This document shows positions 1-10,178 of a stretch of DNA of 64,000 bases, piece by piece (position 1 is the stretch's first letter; the number at the start of each line of letters is the position of its first letter). The notes under the pieces are model-generated. The model ran no database searches. It was not told where the DNA came from and was given only the letters and a program-made list of their open reading frames with translations. A program made the translations under genes and the position numbers. Source of the DNA: Guillardia theta CCMP2712 (lineage: Eukaryota; Cryptophyceae; Pyrenomonadales; Geminigeraceae); assembly GCF_000315625.1 (NCBI RefSeq), contig NW_005434625.1:255513-319512 (forward strand). Reading direction: 5' to 3'.

Positions 1-1272
1 CTGCAAGATGAGATCATGCAGTGAAGAGCTTCGTCATTTGTAAAGTTCCACGTAACATACACACCCACACTTGTTGTTCAACTTGCACAATCAACAGATG
101 ACGTTAGAAATGACTTGAGAAAGGATCGTCACAAAAGTGCGTGTCGTCCGCCAGAGTCGGCGAGTCGACCAGGGGCGAGGCATGCCATGGCTCCTCACTA
201 GAGTCAACACAGTGAGGACGCAATACAAGGGGTCGATGACGTTCAAACCTCTTCGTGCTGCATATCGAGCTCTCCATCCTGCAGAGCTGATGTCAGCAGT
301 TGTACGAGATGGGTTTGAACTTCACCTCTGCAGAGCAGCCTTGAGCGGAGCAATCTTCCTCCGCAGGAGTTCCGAGAACTTGAAGAGGTTGTTCACTCCC
401 TGGGTGAGAAGATCAAAAGCGAAGAGGCAACGAGGAGAGACGACTTGTTCGCTCTTCGTCCAGGACTCAAAGCATTCGTTAAACAGACAGTCTCTGTTCG
501 AATCCGACAGAAGCTCCTCTCCCGTTCTCATGTCTCCTATCTCAGACAGGAAAGGACGGCAGATCTCCGGTTTTTCCCTGCCCAACAAGAGTGACCCATC
601 GCAAGGCCCTTCCTTACGTGACACACCTGAGCGCCTTGTTGTACTCTGAGACATCAACGTTCTCCATAAAGTGGGAAGTCTTAACGAGCCTAAAAGTCTT
701 TCCATCAGCGCAGACATAGCAACGAAATAGAACCACTCTAGCTCACCTTCCAAAACTATCTAGCTCACGGCTGGTCGTCATTCGAACAATAAGAGGCTCA
801 ACGAACTTTCCAGTCTGCGGCGCAAGTCATGCGAGCCACACAGCTGAGAGCAGGTCGAATCACCTTCGGACAGCAGCGAACCAACCGATGATAACGATGC
901 TTTGCTACCCCATCAGTACGGAACAATTCGACTGCGCCTCGAGTCAGCAGACAGCAAGATATCGCGAGTGAACGCACTGAGGATTGCCCCCATGAACTCG
1001 ATCTCCGAGTTGGGCAGCTGCGAAACGAATCAGTCCCGCCATGGCGCAATGAAATCTCAGCTCACGTAATGGTCACTGTGACCAACGCGCGCCATGACCT
1101 CCTCAGGATGCATACTAAGAAATCCTGCAAGCCCTTGGCTGACCTTCAAATTGAACGTTTCATGTCAGAGTCCAATCGACTGGGAAACATCTTTGTCTGC
1201 GAGCTATCAAATACACAACTCATCCAACATTATGATGGGGTAGGTTGGAATCAGAAGGAGAGAGACTTCTAA
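1..1272 (+). CDS. Partly resolved multi-exon gene, no recognised domain
   Basis: Several plus-strand stretches read like exons. One runs about 203-292 (begins SQHSEDAIQGVDD). It joins in phase across a roughly 41-nt GT-AG intron to an exon from 334 to about 570 that is helix-rich and charged (SSLERSNLPPQEFRELEE). The open frame continues to a TGA at 592-594, but splicing before it is likely. A third open stretch ends near 730. The last exon starts somewhere near 895-935 and ends with TGA at 1270-1272 (contains HDLLRMHTKKSCKPLADLQ). I could not close the phase between 570 and 895, and the 5' end may lie outside the window. No domain is recognised; a short coiled coil is possible around EFRELEEVVHSLGEKIK. 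The gene converges on the zinc-cluster gene, whose stop is at 1467. Codon-like composition is the only evidence, so the model is tentative. Confidence 0.4.
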
Positions 1273-1466
1273 AACAGGGACCAGTCGATCGCAATCTCAC
1301 AACGCCAGAGACGGAGTGGAAAATAGACTCGAAGAAAGAAAGCCGGTAAAGTTGAGTTTGAGGTAGAAAACGGACCAGGAACAAGACAAGAAAAATGTTG
1401 AGGTCAAAACAGACAGAAAGATGTAAAACCTGTACAGATTTTCTTCGCTGTGTGCTGGGCTCCCAT

Positions 1467-2739
1467 TCATATGCATAATATCCAATATAGGTGCCGTCTT
1501 GACGGCTGATAAAGTCTGTGAAGTGTCAAAACACCAGCGTTGAGTTCATAATAGAGCAAACAACCAGGAACTTCATCGTCAGTCATCTGAATGATTGACG
1601 GTTCACTGTCCATGTCCACTGGAACTGCCTCGGCGCATCCACCTTCAATATTCCTCCTATCGAACGAGTATAATGTCAATTTGGTGTCCAGCCAAGCTGC
1701 TAGTTCATACAATTGTCGAAGTCGTTCTAAGGTGAAAAGTCCATCATCTAGAGCTTGCCTTATACAGTAGGGTAGTTTGTTGAATAACCGGGTTAGACTG
1801 CATTATCATTCTCAATCAGCTCAGGTCGTAGAACAGGCAATGCTTAAAAACAAACCTTGAGATATTATACCCAGTTTCCCAGACTCGTCGGAACACTACA
1901 TGTTGGAGTTTGAGGGATTCACGCATGCGAAACTTGAAAACAAAATTGGTTATCACACAACAAATTTTGAATGACGAGGAATACCTGGCTCGTATCGGGG
2001 AATACAATTTTGAGCGGGGAATGTAGCGGTCGATCAACTGCGTTAAAGATAGGAGATATATCTGCTTGGTTCGAAGGCATCATGGCAAAAGTATTTTCAT
2101 CGACTGAGTGCTCGGATGAAGGAGTGTCAGGTCCTTTTGCCTCGGCGACCGCGGGAGTTCGAATCTCTGCTGTACAGCAATCATCCCCCCTCGATCTCTT
2201 CAAACATTGATCGCCTGGACACGTTTAGATGCAAATGAAGTCAAGGTAATATTGGATTTCGTACATGGACGCTGCTTGTTGCATTTGAGCTTCTTTTGTT
2301 TGCAGTAAAGACACGAGCCCTAGAAGTCATTCAGCCTTTCGATCTTCTGAACCAATATGCAATAACCTGGTTCTCATCTTCTTTACAGAGCTCTGGACAG
2401 CCTCGCTTGAAACAAGCCTGATCATCAAATATAGTAAATAATCGTTGTAGTCAGAGACTGCAAAAGAATGCCATGAGCTCACCGTGCAAGGCTTCAGGAG
2501 ATCGCATTTAACTTTGCTAGATCGACACTGAAGGCAGGCTTTCATCCTGGCATATACGATCACCATACTTGCATACATTCGTGATGTACCAACCGGCGCG
2601 GTCTTGATGAAGACCGAATGTCGGTTGAAGCATCGTTAGAAGATTGAATGAAATGCGGATCGTCAATGCTGATGTCCAAATTCTCCCCAAAGTCGAATGC
2701 GTCAGCTAAACTGGGAAAGCTTGCCAGAGCAAGACTCAT
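1467..2739 (-). CDS. Protein with two tandem Zn2Cys6 zinc-cluster motifs (putative transcription factor)
   Basis: Seven exons close in phase on the minus strand: 2739-2594, 2546-2483, 2417-2367, 2319-2265, 2214-1985, 1932-1856 and 1797-1467. Together they total 954 nt, 317 aa; introns are 47-65 nt with GT-AG ends. Residues 53-81 (KACLQCRSSKVKCD...) give C-x2-C-x6-C-x5-C-x2-C-x8-C, the GAL4-type binuclear zinc cluster. Residues 90-118 (SCLYCKQKKLKCNKQRPC...) repeat exactly the same spacing. Only eight residues separate the last Cys of the first from the first Cys of the second. A basic stretch (SSSRPRR) precedes the first cluster, as is usual in this family. The family binds DNA through such clusters, so a nuclear regulator is likely. 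The N-terminal 48 residues are acidic. The C-terminal 200 residues (VFRRVWETGYNISS, LERLRQLYELAAWLD) match nothing I know. Start is the first Met of exon 1. Each cluster is split by an intron near its fourth Cys, which suggests exon-pair duplication. Confidence 0.75.
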
Positions 2740-3208
2740 TGGAGAGAAACCAAGAATATCTGTGTGAAGGGCAGAAATTCAATTCTTCTTCAGCGGTGGC
2801 TTCAAGATTGACCCAGACGTAATGCTTTCCCGCACAGATTGTGAAACCTAAACTTATGTTCAGCTGGAGAAAAAAGAAAATTGTGACGAAATCGAGTAAT
2901 CGAACTCAGTGCATCCAAAGAACATCAAGAACCAGCTGCTCCTTCGTGTCTAATTGGACCTGGTTGGCGGAAGCTTACTGTCTAGGATTGACTGCAAAGA
3001 AACTTTGCTGATTAATATTCTATCGCTCCTGCAAAATCCTTGAACACCCAATCTCCCATGCGTAACCCCCGTTAAATCCTATCTACACTCGTTTCCCAAA
3101 TAAATTTCTGATGCTCGCATTCACAGCCTCTGCTTGCTTGCCGGCATGAGAACCGATGAGCAGTCATTGTCTACTCTCCTGCTCATGACACCGCTCATGT
3201 TATCGGAC

Positions 3209-3234
3209 CACCCACCCACCCACCCACCCACCCC
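3209..3234. repeat. (CCCA)n microsatellite
   Basis: About six CCCA units in a row. They open a longer C-tract-punctuated stretch (3230-3600) without coding potential. Confidence 0.9.
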
Positions 3235-3870
3235 TAGGAGTTTCGACATTCCTCGTTTCAGGAGCACCACCCCCTTTCCCCCAAAGGAACACTACCACCT
3301 TCTCATTTAAAAAAGTTATAAACGAAAGGTTTTTCCGGCGCCACTACCCCCCGGGGGTAGATACGGTTGAGACTCCTGTACCCCTGCCTCCTTCCAACTT
3401 TCCGCGGCTCTGCGCTAGAAGTAGTGGGAGACCTTATCAAAAATTACTGGGGATGACATATGGAAATGCGGACCCTTACCCCTGACCCCTCCATAGGTTG
3501 TTTTCTACGACATCAGCCCCTTTACTACGCAACGAAGGTCCTTTACTACCTCTACCACCCCACCTCCCCTGTCAAGGTTTATCTTCGTCCACCAGCGATA
3601 CTGGAAAGGGTTAAGTTATATATATAAATGCAAGAGGTTTGCTTGCGGTGCACAGTGGGGGTAGTGCATTTTGGGAGGCCAAGGAATACAGGAGAGCATA
3701 GGAGAGAAAATATATATGTATGACTATAAGTAAATAGTTGCAGGCTCATTACTCGTGCGGATACACTGCGGGTCTCCAGGATTTACGATACAATAGGAGG
3801 TCAGTGGGGGGTAGAGAGCTGAAAGGGTAGTAAACAATCCGGCAATAAAAACAAAAAAAAAAAAAAAAAG
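3230..3870. other. C-tract-punctuated noncoding stretch ending in AATAAA and A17
   Basis: Runs of three to six C recur every 15-30 bases from 3230 to about 3600, in otherwise unremarkable sequence. AATAAA at 3844-3849 is followed within four bases by 17 A (3853-3869), which looks like a retroposed poly(A) tail. I see no ORF upstream that would identify a parent gene. The flanking parts of 2740-3990 hold nothing else recognisable. Confidence 0.4.
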
Positions 3871-3989
3871 GATTGGTATTCAGCTACAATATTATAATTT
3901 ACTTAGTTTACTAAAAAGTTAAAGCCAGGGCATGTCCCGACTTCTATTAAAATTATAATTGTTTTTTCCCTCCATCACTTTCCCTTTCA

Positions 3990-4780
3990 AACCCGGCGCC
4001 GCAGTCACGGCCGCCGGGCAGGGCCCGGCCCGCCGCCTGGCAGGGGCCCGGCCGACTGAGGCTTCCGAAGTTCCAGGCCGGGGGCGAATCCGAGCCCTCC
4101 GAACTGCGCAGTGCTTCCCGGGTCACGGGTTCCTCCGATGCGCCGGGCCGGCGGCCGGGGCTTCCGGGTCCGACGATTCGGTCACCGGGTACGACGCCGC
4201 CGCCTGGCGCCGCTCGCCGGACTCTCATGGCGGGGGCCGGCAGTCCGGTCTGACGGAGCCAGGCGTGACCGTAGTGCAGTGCCCGCTGCTCGCCGGATGA
4301 CTCAGTGATGTGCCGCTCAGGCAGCCTCGCCGGATGGCCGGCCCGCCCGGCCGGGGCGCGGCTCAGCCTCGGATGGCAGTCACGCCGGGTCTCAGAGGCT
4401 TCACGGCAGTGCGATCCAAACTTGAATGGCAGGCTGGCGAATGGGATTCAATTTGATTGTTCGGAGTTCCTAAGGCTCAAGTTCAGTTTGCGCACTGCCC
4501 GGCGTGGCACTGAGGCAGTCACCGTGGCAGTGGCATGATGCCGCACCCGGTGACCGATAGCCCCGGCGGCACGGTCCGGTCGTCACACCTACCACTGTCA
4601 CACCATCGCGTCCGGAGGCGTTCCGAATAAACTTCCGAAGTATGAGGCACTCACCGTCTAGGCTTCGGATCGTACTGAAACAGTGAAAAAGACACAGTGC
4701 TGCCGCACCATTATTCACAAACAATTTGGATGAGGCGCTAGGGCGTCACCGTCGGTATCCCCCCGGTGACTGAACTCTTA
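3990..4780. repeat. GC-rich island (dispersed class)
   Basis: An abrupt change to very GC-rich sequence built from words such as CCGGG, CACTGAG and TTCCGAAGTTCC. ORFs exist only because stop codons are rare. It ends at an AT-rich edge containing TTACTAATTAGCCTAG, parts of which recur at the edges of other islands (about 17,165 and 24,615). Boundaries are approximate. No gene is seen from here to the histone gene at 5704. Confidence 0.6.
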
Positions 4781-5656
4781 CTAATTAGCCTAGATTTTCA
4801 TCATCCCCTCCTGGGCTCGAAGTTCTATCATGTGCACATACATTGAACTTATGGCTTGAAAGTTTGGGATTTTGCCTCTGAGCCAACCGTTTATGTGATT
4901 TCGTACTGCAGGCTGGCCAACTTGCTTGGCAACCGGGGGGCCACGGCTACGGCCTGTCAAGCCACCAGTCGGGTCATGTTTGACGAGTCAGCAAGTTCCC
5001 GGATTCTTGAGTTTGAGTGTTGTCGAATATGTATATTGCCTCAGCATAGTGGGAAACCATAGTGACCGGTAAGCGGCGGTATTGTAGTAGTTCTCTGAAT
5101 AGGCTCCTGACCACTGAGAGTGGCGCCATGGGCCGATGACTCTCTGTTAGGCGCTTCGAAGACCGCTTCGAAGACACTGCCGCTAATCACCGATCCAAGT
5201 GAATCTCTTGGAATTTTACTGTCTAATAGGTTACAGCGAGCAACCATCACCCATCATATGAAAACATGAAAACGCAACTGGAATGTATGGTGGTCAATCC
5301 ATTTTCTCAACACAAGAAATTACACGATGTCTCTTTCATGTTATGAACATCAGGGTCAGTCTGGGGTCCGGTGGTAAGGCAACAACTGCAGACAAGAACA
5401 GCAATCCATTTGCTCAGAGTCCGTATGGGAAAACGTGTCCCACGTTGCATTTCATGTTTCGGAACCCTACAATTGGACAATAACATGATGTTACTCAGAA
5501 ACCATCGGCACAGCTGCACTCATGCACATTAAGTAACACAGCGCGCTCATGAGCTGTTCTGTTAGGAGACAAATTAATCAAATATCAAAAGGGAATCGTG
5601 AGGAAAGAGAGCTTGGCAGAATCGAACTGCCCATGAATGCACCAGCAGCCTCAGTT

Positions 5657-5699
5657 TGGTGTTCAAAGACACCAGTTGGGTCCTTAAATCAGAAAGGAC
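5657..5699 (-). terminator. Two candidate 3' hairpins of the H2B gene
   Basis: Just past the H2B stop lie two short inverted repeats. At 5680-5699 a 6-bp stem (GTCCTT/AAGGAC) closes an 8-base loop. At 5657-5674 a 6-bp stem (TGGTGT/ACACCA) closes a 6-base loop. Both sit at the distance expected for a histone mRNA 3' stem-loop. Neither has the conserved 6-bp stem with a 4-base TTTC-like loop, so the role is inferred from position only. Confidence 0.35.
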
Positions 5700-5703
5700 T
5701 CGT

Positions 5704-6066
5704 TTACGAAGAGGAAGTGTACTTGGTCACGGCCTTGGTTCCCTCGGACACAGCGTGCTTGGCGAGCTCACCAGGAAGGATAAGACGCACAGCAGTCTGG
5801 ATCTCACGAGCAGACAAGGTTCCCTTCTTGTTGTACCTCACAAGCTTGCCGGCCTCGTTGGAGATCTTGTCGAAGATGTCCGAGATGAACGAGTTCATGA
5901 TCGACATGGCCTTGGTGGAGATACCGGTGTCAGGGTGAACCTGCTTCAACACCTTGTAGATGTAGATGGAGTAGCTCTCGCTCCTCCTCTTCTTCTTCTT
6001 CTTCTTATCGCCCTCAGCCTTGGGCTTCTTCTCCTTCTTGGGCTTCTTCTCCTTCTTGGGTGGCAT
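5704..6066 (-). CDS. Histone H2B
   Basis: Core histone H2B pairs with H2A in the nucleosome. The 120-aa product begins [16 protein letters not shown], a lysine-rich tail. The histone fold follows, with family signatures [47 protein letters not shown] and the C-terminal helix [15 protein letters not shown]. The C-terminal TKYTSS matches the region that carries the ubiquitinated lysine in other H2Bs. An in-frame Met five codons upstream (6081) exists, but MPPKK is the conserved start. The gene is intronless, as replication-dependent histone genes usually are, and has a TATA box at 6121-6127. No H2A or other histone gene lies beside it in this window. Confidence 0.95.
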   Translation of the reverse strand: MPPKKEKKPKKEKKPKAEGDKKKKKKRRSESYSIYIYKVLKQVHPDTGISTKAMSIMNSFISDIFDKISNEAGKLVRYNKKGTLSAREIQTAVRLILPGELAKHAVSEGTKAVTKYTSSS

Positions 6067-6120
6067 TCCTCCGAACCCCATGGCTCTTGTTGATGAAAAA
6101 GATCTCCGCCATTCCCTCAG

Positions 6121-6127
6121 TTATATA
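6121..6127 (-). promoter_or_regulatory. TATA box of the H2B gene
   Basis: Minus-strand TATATAA lies 55-61 bases upstream of the H2B start codon. This is the usual arrangement for a strongly expressed histone gene with a short 5' leader. Confidence 0.7.
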
Positions 6128-6129
6128 CC

Positions 6130-7035
6130 CAGCTCCCTGTCTTCCCCTACCCCACCCTTAACGGCAGCTTTCTCACCATGCTAGGAGAGTACCGGTGCTT
6201 CATCGTCTATTTGTGGGGGAAAGACTCAGTGTCGAGTACCCCCAACCCTATGCTAGCAACATGTTGATGAGTTTTTTCGGATCCCCGCCCTGTTGGCTTC
6301 CGCCGTGTTGTTTTCCAGTTTGTGTCTGCGTCTTGTGGGTTCATTGAAAGGAATTATTCTGGAATATCAGCTGTCCCAAATCATTCATAATAAGATGTTC
6401 TGAGGCGGATTTAAAATTCGTAGTGAGTAAATTTGTGGGTGGAAAGGTAAATTTTCAGTGGTGCTGCCCGGGCCTTGGACCTCCCCGGCCCCGATCACCG
6501 GGGGTTTAGTTAGTTCGCTTGATTCAGTTTTCTATATCGGGGAATTCACGACATCATTGCGTAGCGAGAAGGAATGACGTGTGAGGCGGGAAAGAGAGTG
6601 GAATGATCCCACTCACCAGTGAGGACGATACAATACTGCAAGAAGACGTCATCCAAGTTGACATTCAGAGATTGCGCTTATGAATGTTTGTTTCTTCGTG
6701 ATGGCTGAGCTTTTTAGATAGCAACGTGCAAATATCTACCAGAGTGTGACGATTTGCGTTTTCAGTCACCAGAATCCATGGTGGGCTCTTCGCAAGATCA
6801 TGGGATTATGAGGGTGATTGTATGAGCCCTGGTGTATACTTTTGGGGTGACGCCTCAATGGTTTCAGCGTGCAGCCCTGACCTCGTTGCTGCTTGTTGGA
6901 GTTGGTCTGGTCGCCATGGTTGAATTGAGCGAGACTTTATTTATTCAACTCACTCGTATGGCAGGTTCTCGTAGCCCAAAATGACTCAAAATCAACCCTG
7001 CTTACTGTGGTATTCCTGCCTGCGTCGTAGAGTTC
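6130..7035. other. Intergenic, no gene seen
   Basis: Upstream of the H2B promoter no open stretch with coding character, repeat or RNA gene was recognised. Confidence 0.5.
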
Positions 7036-7039
7036 CCAC

Positions 7040-8415
7040 TGTGACTCGTCGACCCAGATAGGGTCTTGGGCGGCAGATCATTCGTCATCTGCTGGATCCA
7101 AACTTCAGGTTGTGCTGTTGAGTTTCTTGGCTCCGTCTCACAGATACTCAAACGTTGGGCTCAGATCACACACAATCTTCTTTCTGCTGTGGAGGAGCGT
7201 AAAGATGAAACTAGCTTTTACAGCGGTGAAGCCAACAAAGATATTGGGAAATCGAGGTATTCGAGGCGCTTGGTGGAGAGGAGGAACATTTATGTTTGAT
7301 TCCAGCACAACCAGGACAAAATCTGTAGCCAGCAATATGTTGAAAGTGGTACACAAAGCACCTTGGTAGCCTTTAGAATGACCCGATCGAAACTTCAGCA
7401 ACAAAGCACCTTTTCTTCTGGATCGGCAATGCAGGTGAATCAACTGAAATTTTGGTCTGTCAATTTGATGTGTAATATCTTACGCTAGATGCTACCTCAA
7501 GTGAATGTTGCGAACCCCAGCCAGGTAAAGATATTATGGGTTTCGTCTTGGCGAGGATGACAAAACCTTGTTGTGCAGTTCATCCAATCAGGGACGAAGT
7601 CGGCATCAAAAGGGTCAAACAGCAAACCTGAGGTTCATCATCGCATCCAATACCAACACAATCACTGATGTTTGCCATGATGATAGTCCAACAGTGATCA
7701 CTTCTATCATCCGCAAGCTATCCGCGAAGTCCAAGAAGCAGTCGTGGAACATGAAGGAAGAAAACCAGTGGGCAAGGTTGTCATCAGTTGCCCACATTTC
7801 CATGCCTCATGAAACTTGAAAAGGTCACCATCGGGTCTTGGGCTGCAGACCACCCAAAGACAACTCAATCGTTGCAGGTTGCTTGTGATTCTGTTCCATC
7901 TTGCATTCTCATAATTGTGTAGCAAGGGAGGGTTCTCGATCATTTACACAAAGTTGCGGTTGTACAGGCTCTATCAGGTCTGAAACCATTGTGTTTGAAT
8001 GGTTTTGATTTGGATATAACAGCCAAAGCGGTGGTCCCAGAGAACAACATCCAACAGCTAGTGAACAATGCTGGAATGCAACAGGTAGCTTTTACGGACT
8101 TGTTGGTCTGTTTCCTCAGGAGATTGGCAGCCTCGAGTAGTCAAGTCACCTGCGATTGGCTCATGGGCTTTCGATCACTCCAGTAAGCGCTAAGTGGAAG
8201 CTGTTTGTGTAGTTCGAATCCAACACCTTGGGGTCTCCCTTTCAGGCTTGCATCAAGTGGTTGAAGACGCTAAACAAAAGGCTCTGCAGGCTCTCAAGAG
8301 TAATTCGGCTTGTTGCTCGATATGCATTGACTCTGTGAGTGCAGACAAGTTTTATCACACACCAGATGTCAGCGAGATAGCGACAGCCATCGTTTCCCAC
8401 GACCATACGAAGTGA
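7040..8415 (+). pseudogene. Decayed, partly duplicated gene region with an oxidoreductase-like segment
   Basis: Exon-like plus-strand stretches occur but do not assemble into one gene. One (7066-7440) reads smoothly (SQILKRWAQITHNLL) except for an in-frame TGA at 7297-7299. Another (7687-7809) encodes FYHPQAIREVQEAVVEHEG followed by RKPVGKVVIS, which resembles the C-terminus of zinc-type quinone oxidoreductases. A third (8194-8415) ends FYHTPDVSEIATAIVSHD, a diverged echo of the second. The phrase GGGTCTTGGGC recurs at about 7061 and 7835. I read this as tandem-duplicated and decaying gene fragments. An unusually intron-rich live gene cannot be excluded. Confidence 0.35.
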
Positions 8416-8699
8416 TAAGCTTCAGTCCGACAGAAAATCCAGAAAAAGACGTCTTTCATCAACATTGCATCCATGAAAGAAATCGATGATTGAAGCTACT
8501 CGATGGACGATGTGAGGCAAAAACTTGTGAAATTGTGTATAAAAAGCTCGTTGTACAAGACAGGAAATCTTATTAGTTGAAAACTTTTTTGGAATGAAGG
8601 CGGTTGGGATCACACAACACTACGGCAGTACTACAAGTTTCTCTGCAAGCTATCAAGACTTGGCACCTGCATTAGTGTCCTTCTTTACTCAAAGTCAAC

Positions 8700-8960
8700 T
8701 GAGTCATGGAGGTTGATCCGGACCGTCTGTCGCACACCCGCCATACGGCGCGAGAAGAGCAATGACAGTGAGGCTCCAACCGTTGCACCCTTCTAGTGTC
8801 CGGCCCACGCGGCTGCCCCCCCAACTTAGCTCGGCAGCGCCCCGCGATGATGCCGGGCAGCGAAGGACCGTCGCCTTAAGCGCTCAGTTGCCTCATCATG
8901 GCTGGCAGTCCTGCATTGAAGAGTGAGAGTCCATCATGCTTTGCTAGGCTGGTCTGCCTC
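8700..8960. repeat. Weak GC-rich patch
   Basis: A moderately GC-rich noncoding stretch resembling the GC islands elsewhere but less extreme. No ORF with coding character. Confidence 0.35.
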
Positions 8961-9108
8961 GGGTCTCGGCGTGTTCTAGTTGACGGGGAAGGGCAGCAAC
9001 GTCGCTGGTAGCGAACCTAAGGCCGCCAGTCTGTCTGTCTTTTTGCTGTGCTAGCCAGTGCTTTTACTTACTGGGGTACCCCCCACCCGTCTCTTCCCGG
9101 CCCAGGCA

Positions 9109-9115
9109 TATAATA
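9109..9115 (+). promoter_or_regulatory. TATA-like box of the coiled-coil gene
   Basis: TATAATA lies 61 bases before the ATG at 9176, the same spacing as the histone TATA box in this window. Confidence 0.4.
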
Positions 9116-9175
9116 TAACAAGGGCGGTGGGTACTTTCCCGCCAATAGGGTCCACAAACTCTTGATTCTTACTTG

Positions 9176-10178
9176 ATGGCCGCGGAGAGAGGGGAGACCG
9201 TGGGAAGCATGATGAGAGCCGGGAGGGGGGAGGAAGAGAGAGCAGAAGATCGTCCTCGCAGAAGCCATGAGTCGCTGATTGCCACCGCAATGCTATTGCT
9301 GGGTGAGCAGGCGAAGGCTGATAAGATAGCCCTCCTGGCCATGTTGCTCCAGGAGGAACACAAGGAGAAAGAGCTCGCTCTCAAAGATAATGAGCGAGAG
9401 CTCGCTCTCAAGGACAAGGAGCTCGAGATACAACTAGTGATGAAGGAGAAAGAGATGGTTATCAACAACAAGGAGCTCGAGATGCAGCTCGCTATCAACA
9501 ACGCTGTCAACAACAAGGAGCTTGAGATGCAGCTCGCTATCAACAACGCTGTCAACAACAAGGAGCTTGAGATGCAGCTCGTTATCAGAGATAAGGACAT
9601 GGCGCATGCCATTCAAATGAACAAGTTCAAACGTCAGTTGTCCTACGTGACTCGAAGGTGAGGTTCCTTGCTGCCGCACCTTGTGGTCTTAAGGCGGTGT
9701 GAGGGGATGACTGGAGTGGGAACACAGGTATCTCCTCGAGAAGCTTTTCTTCGAAGTATTTTCGCTGGTCGACTCACAGGATCTACTAGCACAGCAAGCC
9801 TTAGCTAAGCTGTCCACATCACAACGGAAGAGGTTCAAGCCGAAGAGCATGTCGATGACGGAGCTGAACAGGCTGCTGCTCGCCAATGATGACCTACGGA
9901 TCGCAGCATGGAAGTACATGGGACTGCCTCAAGACCTCCGATTGCCTCACTTCGATGAGAGCCCGGAGCTCCTCTATGGCATCTTGTCCGAAGCGATGCA
10001 CTCTTCCAACGGAGCTTACGTGTACATATCAGATCAGGCGCCTGCAGTGGAGGCAGAATTCTTCAAGAATCTCGCCAGGGTGTTTCGAAAGGAGTTAGAG
10101 ATCTACAACCAGGACTTGGCAGAGCATGCAATACAGGAGGAGGGAGTCCAGGCTCGCGTCGCCGATGCTTCAGCCTAG
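9176..10178 (+). CDS. Two-exon coiled-coil protein with internal 15-residue repeats
   Basis: Exon 1 (9176-9657) and exon 2 (9728-10178) join across a 70-nt GT-AG intron to give 310 aa. Residues about 50-155 are charged and heptad-like (EKELALKD, then ELEIQLVMKEKEM). They contain three copies of a 15-residue unit (NNKELEMQLAINNAV) encoded by nearly identical 45-bp DNA repeats, the last copy diverging at its end. This predicts a long helix and coiled coil. Exon 2 adds a more globular C-terminal half (LLLANDDLRIAAWKYMG, LYGILSEAMHS, FFKNLARVFRKELEIY) that I do not recognise. There is no signal peptide or membrane segment. The start is the first ATG after the TATA-like box. Function unknown. Confidence 0.65.

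Noticed and set aside
2140-2180. GTTCGAATC resembling a tRNA T-loop (also near 499 and 8212)
   Set aside because: No acceptor or anticodon stem can be built. The first lies in the zinc-cluster exon and the second in another exon-like stretch.
3953-4538. ORFs inside GC-rich islands (also at 62,286-62,943 and 19,722-20,406)
   Set aside because: Composition-driven, with Arg/Gly/Pro/Ala-rich translations and no motif or splice support.
5549-6093. Plus-strand ORFs of 129-145 codons over the histone gene
   Set aside because: Antisense shadows of H2B.
7989-8186. QLVNNAGMQ resembling a short-chain dehydrogenase motif
   Set aside because: The surrounding residues lack the Rossmann glycine motif and the YxxxK site; probably chance or a decayed fragment.
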